The position numbers were made by a program, and so were the translations under genes. Source: Sphingopyxis sp. PET50 (GTDB taxonomy: Bacteria; Pseudomonadota; Alphaproteobacteria; Sphingomonadales; Sphingomonadaceae). Taken from it: DNA of 64,000 bases. Below, piece after piece: positions 63,698 through 64,000 of this stretch. Location: the NCBI RefSeq assembly GCF_025244705.1, contig NZ_CP104207.1:1426001-1490000 (forward strand), given 5' to 3'. The notes beneath the pieces are model-generated. The model worked only from the letters and a program-made list of their open reading frames with translations, was not told the origin of the DNA and did no database searches. Each line of letters starts with the position of its first letter. The first letter of the stretch is position 1.

Positions 63698-64000
63698 TCA
63701 AACCTCTTCGAGAGGTTCGACAGGCGCCGTTTCGGCGCCTGTCTTGCGTCGGCGCTGGGTGAACCAGATCGCGAAGATCGAAATCTCGTAAAGCAGGATC
63801 AGCGGCACCGCGAGGAGGAACTGGCTGAGTACGTCGGGCGGCGTGGCAACGGCCGCGATCGCGAAGGCGGCGACGATCATGTAGCGCCGCGCCGACACCA
63901 GTTGCTGGCGCGTCACGATGCCCGACCGTTCGAGCAGCATCAGCAGGATCGGCAGCAGGAAGGCGATCCCGAACGCCATCACGAACTGCATGATGAAGCT
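63698..64000 (-). CDS. tatC: Sec-independent protein translocase TatC (C-terminal part)
   Basis: The last ~100 residues of TatC; the N-terminal part lies beyond the window end. FVMAFGIAFLLPILLMLLER, then QQLVSARRYMIVAAFAIAAV and TPPDVLSQFLLAVPLILLYE are the final TatC helices (the TPPD and LYE motifs are conserved). TatC binds twin-arginine signal peptides. It ends with a hydrophilic tail (ETAPVEPLEEV). Confidence 0.94.
   Translation of the reverse strand, partial: SFIMQFVMAFGIAFLLPILLMLLERSGIVTRQQLVSARRYMIVAAFAIAAVATPPDVLSQFLLAVPLILLYEISIFAIWFTQRRRKTGAETAPVEPLEEV

Noticed and set aside
63722..63742. Hairpin GGCGCC-GTTT-CGGCGCC as a terminator
   Set aside because: It lies inside the tatC coding region and encodes part of the hydrophilic tail; no T-run follows in the tatC direction.

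Overview
The window is 64 kb of a high-GC chromosome from a sphingomonad alphaproteobacterium, most likely Sphingopyxis or a close relative. The evidence is the gene order (pyrF-trpF-trpB-trpA-accD-folC; an F0 cluster atpI-atpB-atpE-atpF'-atpF; moaC-moeA-lexA), the alphaproteobacterial SOS boxes (GTTC-N7-GTTC) and the style of the intergenic GC-rich palindromic repeats. It is mostly core genome: DNA repair (recO, uvrC, uvrD/pcrA, lexA, gyrA), amino-acid and nucleotide synthesis (leuB, metZ, trpFBA, purB, pyrF, nadC), ATP synthase F0, molybdopterin synthesis (moaC, moeA, moaD, moaE), citrate synthase, gltX, trmFO, oxyR, mgtE and tatC.

Layout. 1-13 kb: serine hydrolase, a leftward leuB-metZ-apaG-lysR operon, recO and a thioesterase, uvrC, an SDR and a GST, then the F0 genes. 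13-25 kb: EF-hand protein, purB, a LapA-like membrane protein overlapping pyrF, the trp/accD/folC run, an AmpG-like permease and a response regulator. 24-30 kb: pseudouridine synthase, rsmD, a retropepsin-PDZ protein, an MHS transporter, then a MITE and an IS5-type element inserted side by side in a dispersed repeat. 29.7-34 kb: cspA, an IF-1-like gene, two small genes, and a UvrD/PcrA helicase carrying an intein. 34-49 kb: moaC-moeA-lexA, comEC, gltX, gltA, an atypical histidine kinase operon and gyrA. 49-64 kb: peroxiredoxin, glycine-zipper protein, dioxygenase, trmFO, oxyR, moaED-pgsA, MFS permease, RNase T2, nadC, nitronate monooxygenase, peptidyl-prolyl isomerase, mgtE, an entericidin and partial tatC.

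Two things stand out. First, the helicase at 30685-34075 is split in motif III by a complete intein (about 358 aa) whose central domain has no LAGLIDADG motif but has a GIY-YIG-like pattern. A LexA box lies at the helicase start codon. Second, more than thirty reading-frame breaks scattered through essential genes (gyrA three times, gltX twice, accD, atpF, purB and others) nearly all fall where restoring the protein also restores the palindrome GCCGGC, read here as GCCTAGC, GCCGAGC, GCTCGGC and similar. I take these as systematic sequencing or consensus errors at a motif that is probably base-modified, not as real pseudogenes. Broken genes are therefore given as single CDS entries spanning the break.

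No rRNA, tRNA, CRISPR array, prophage or dedicated defence system was recognised.
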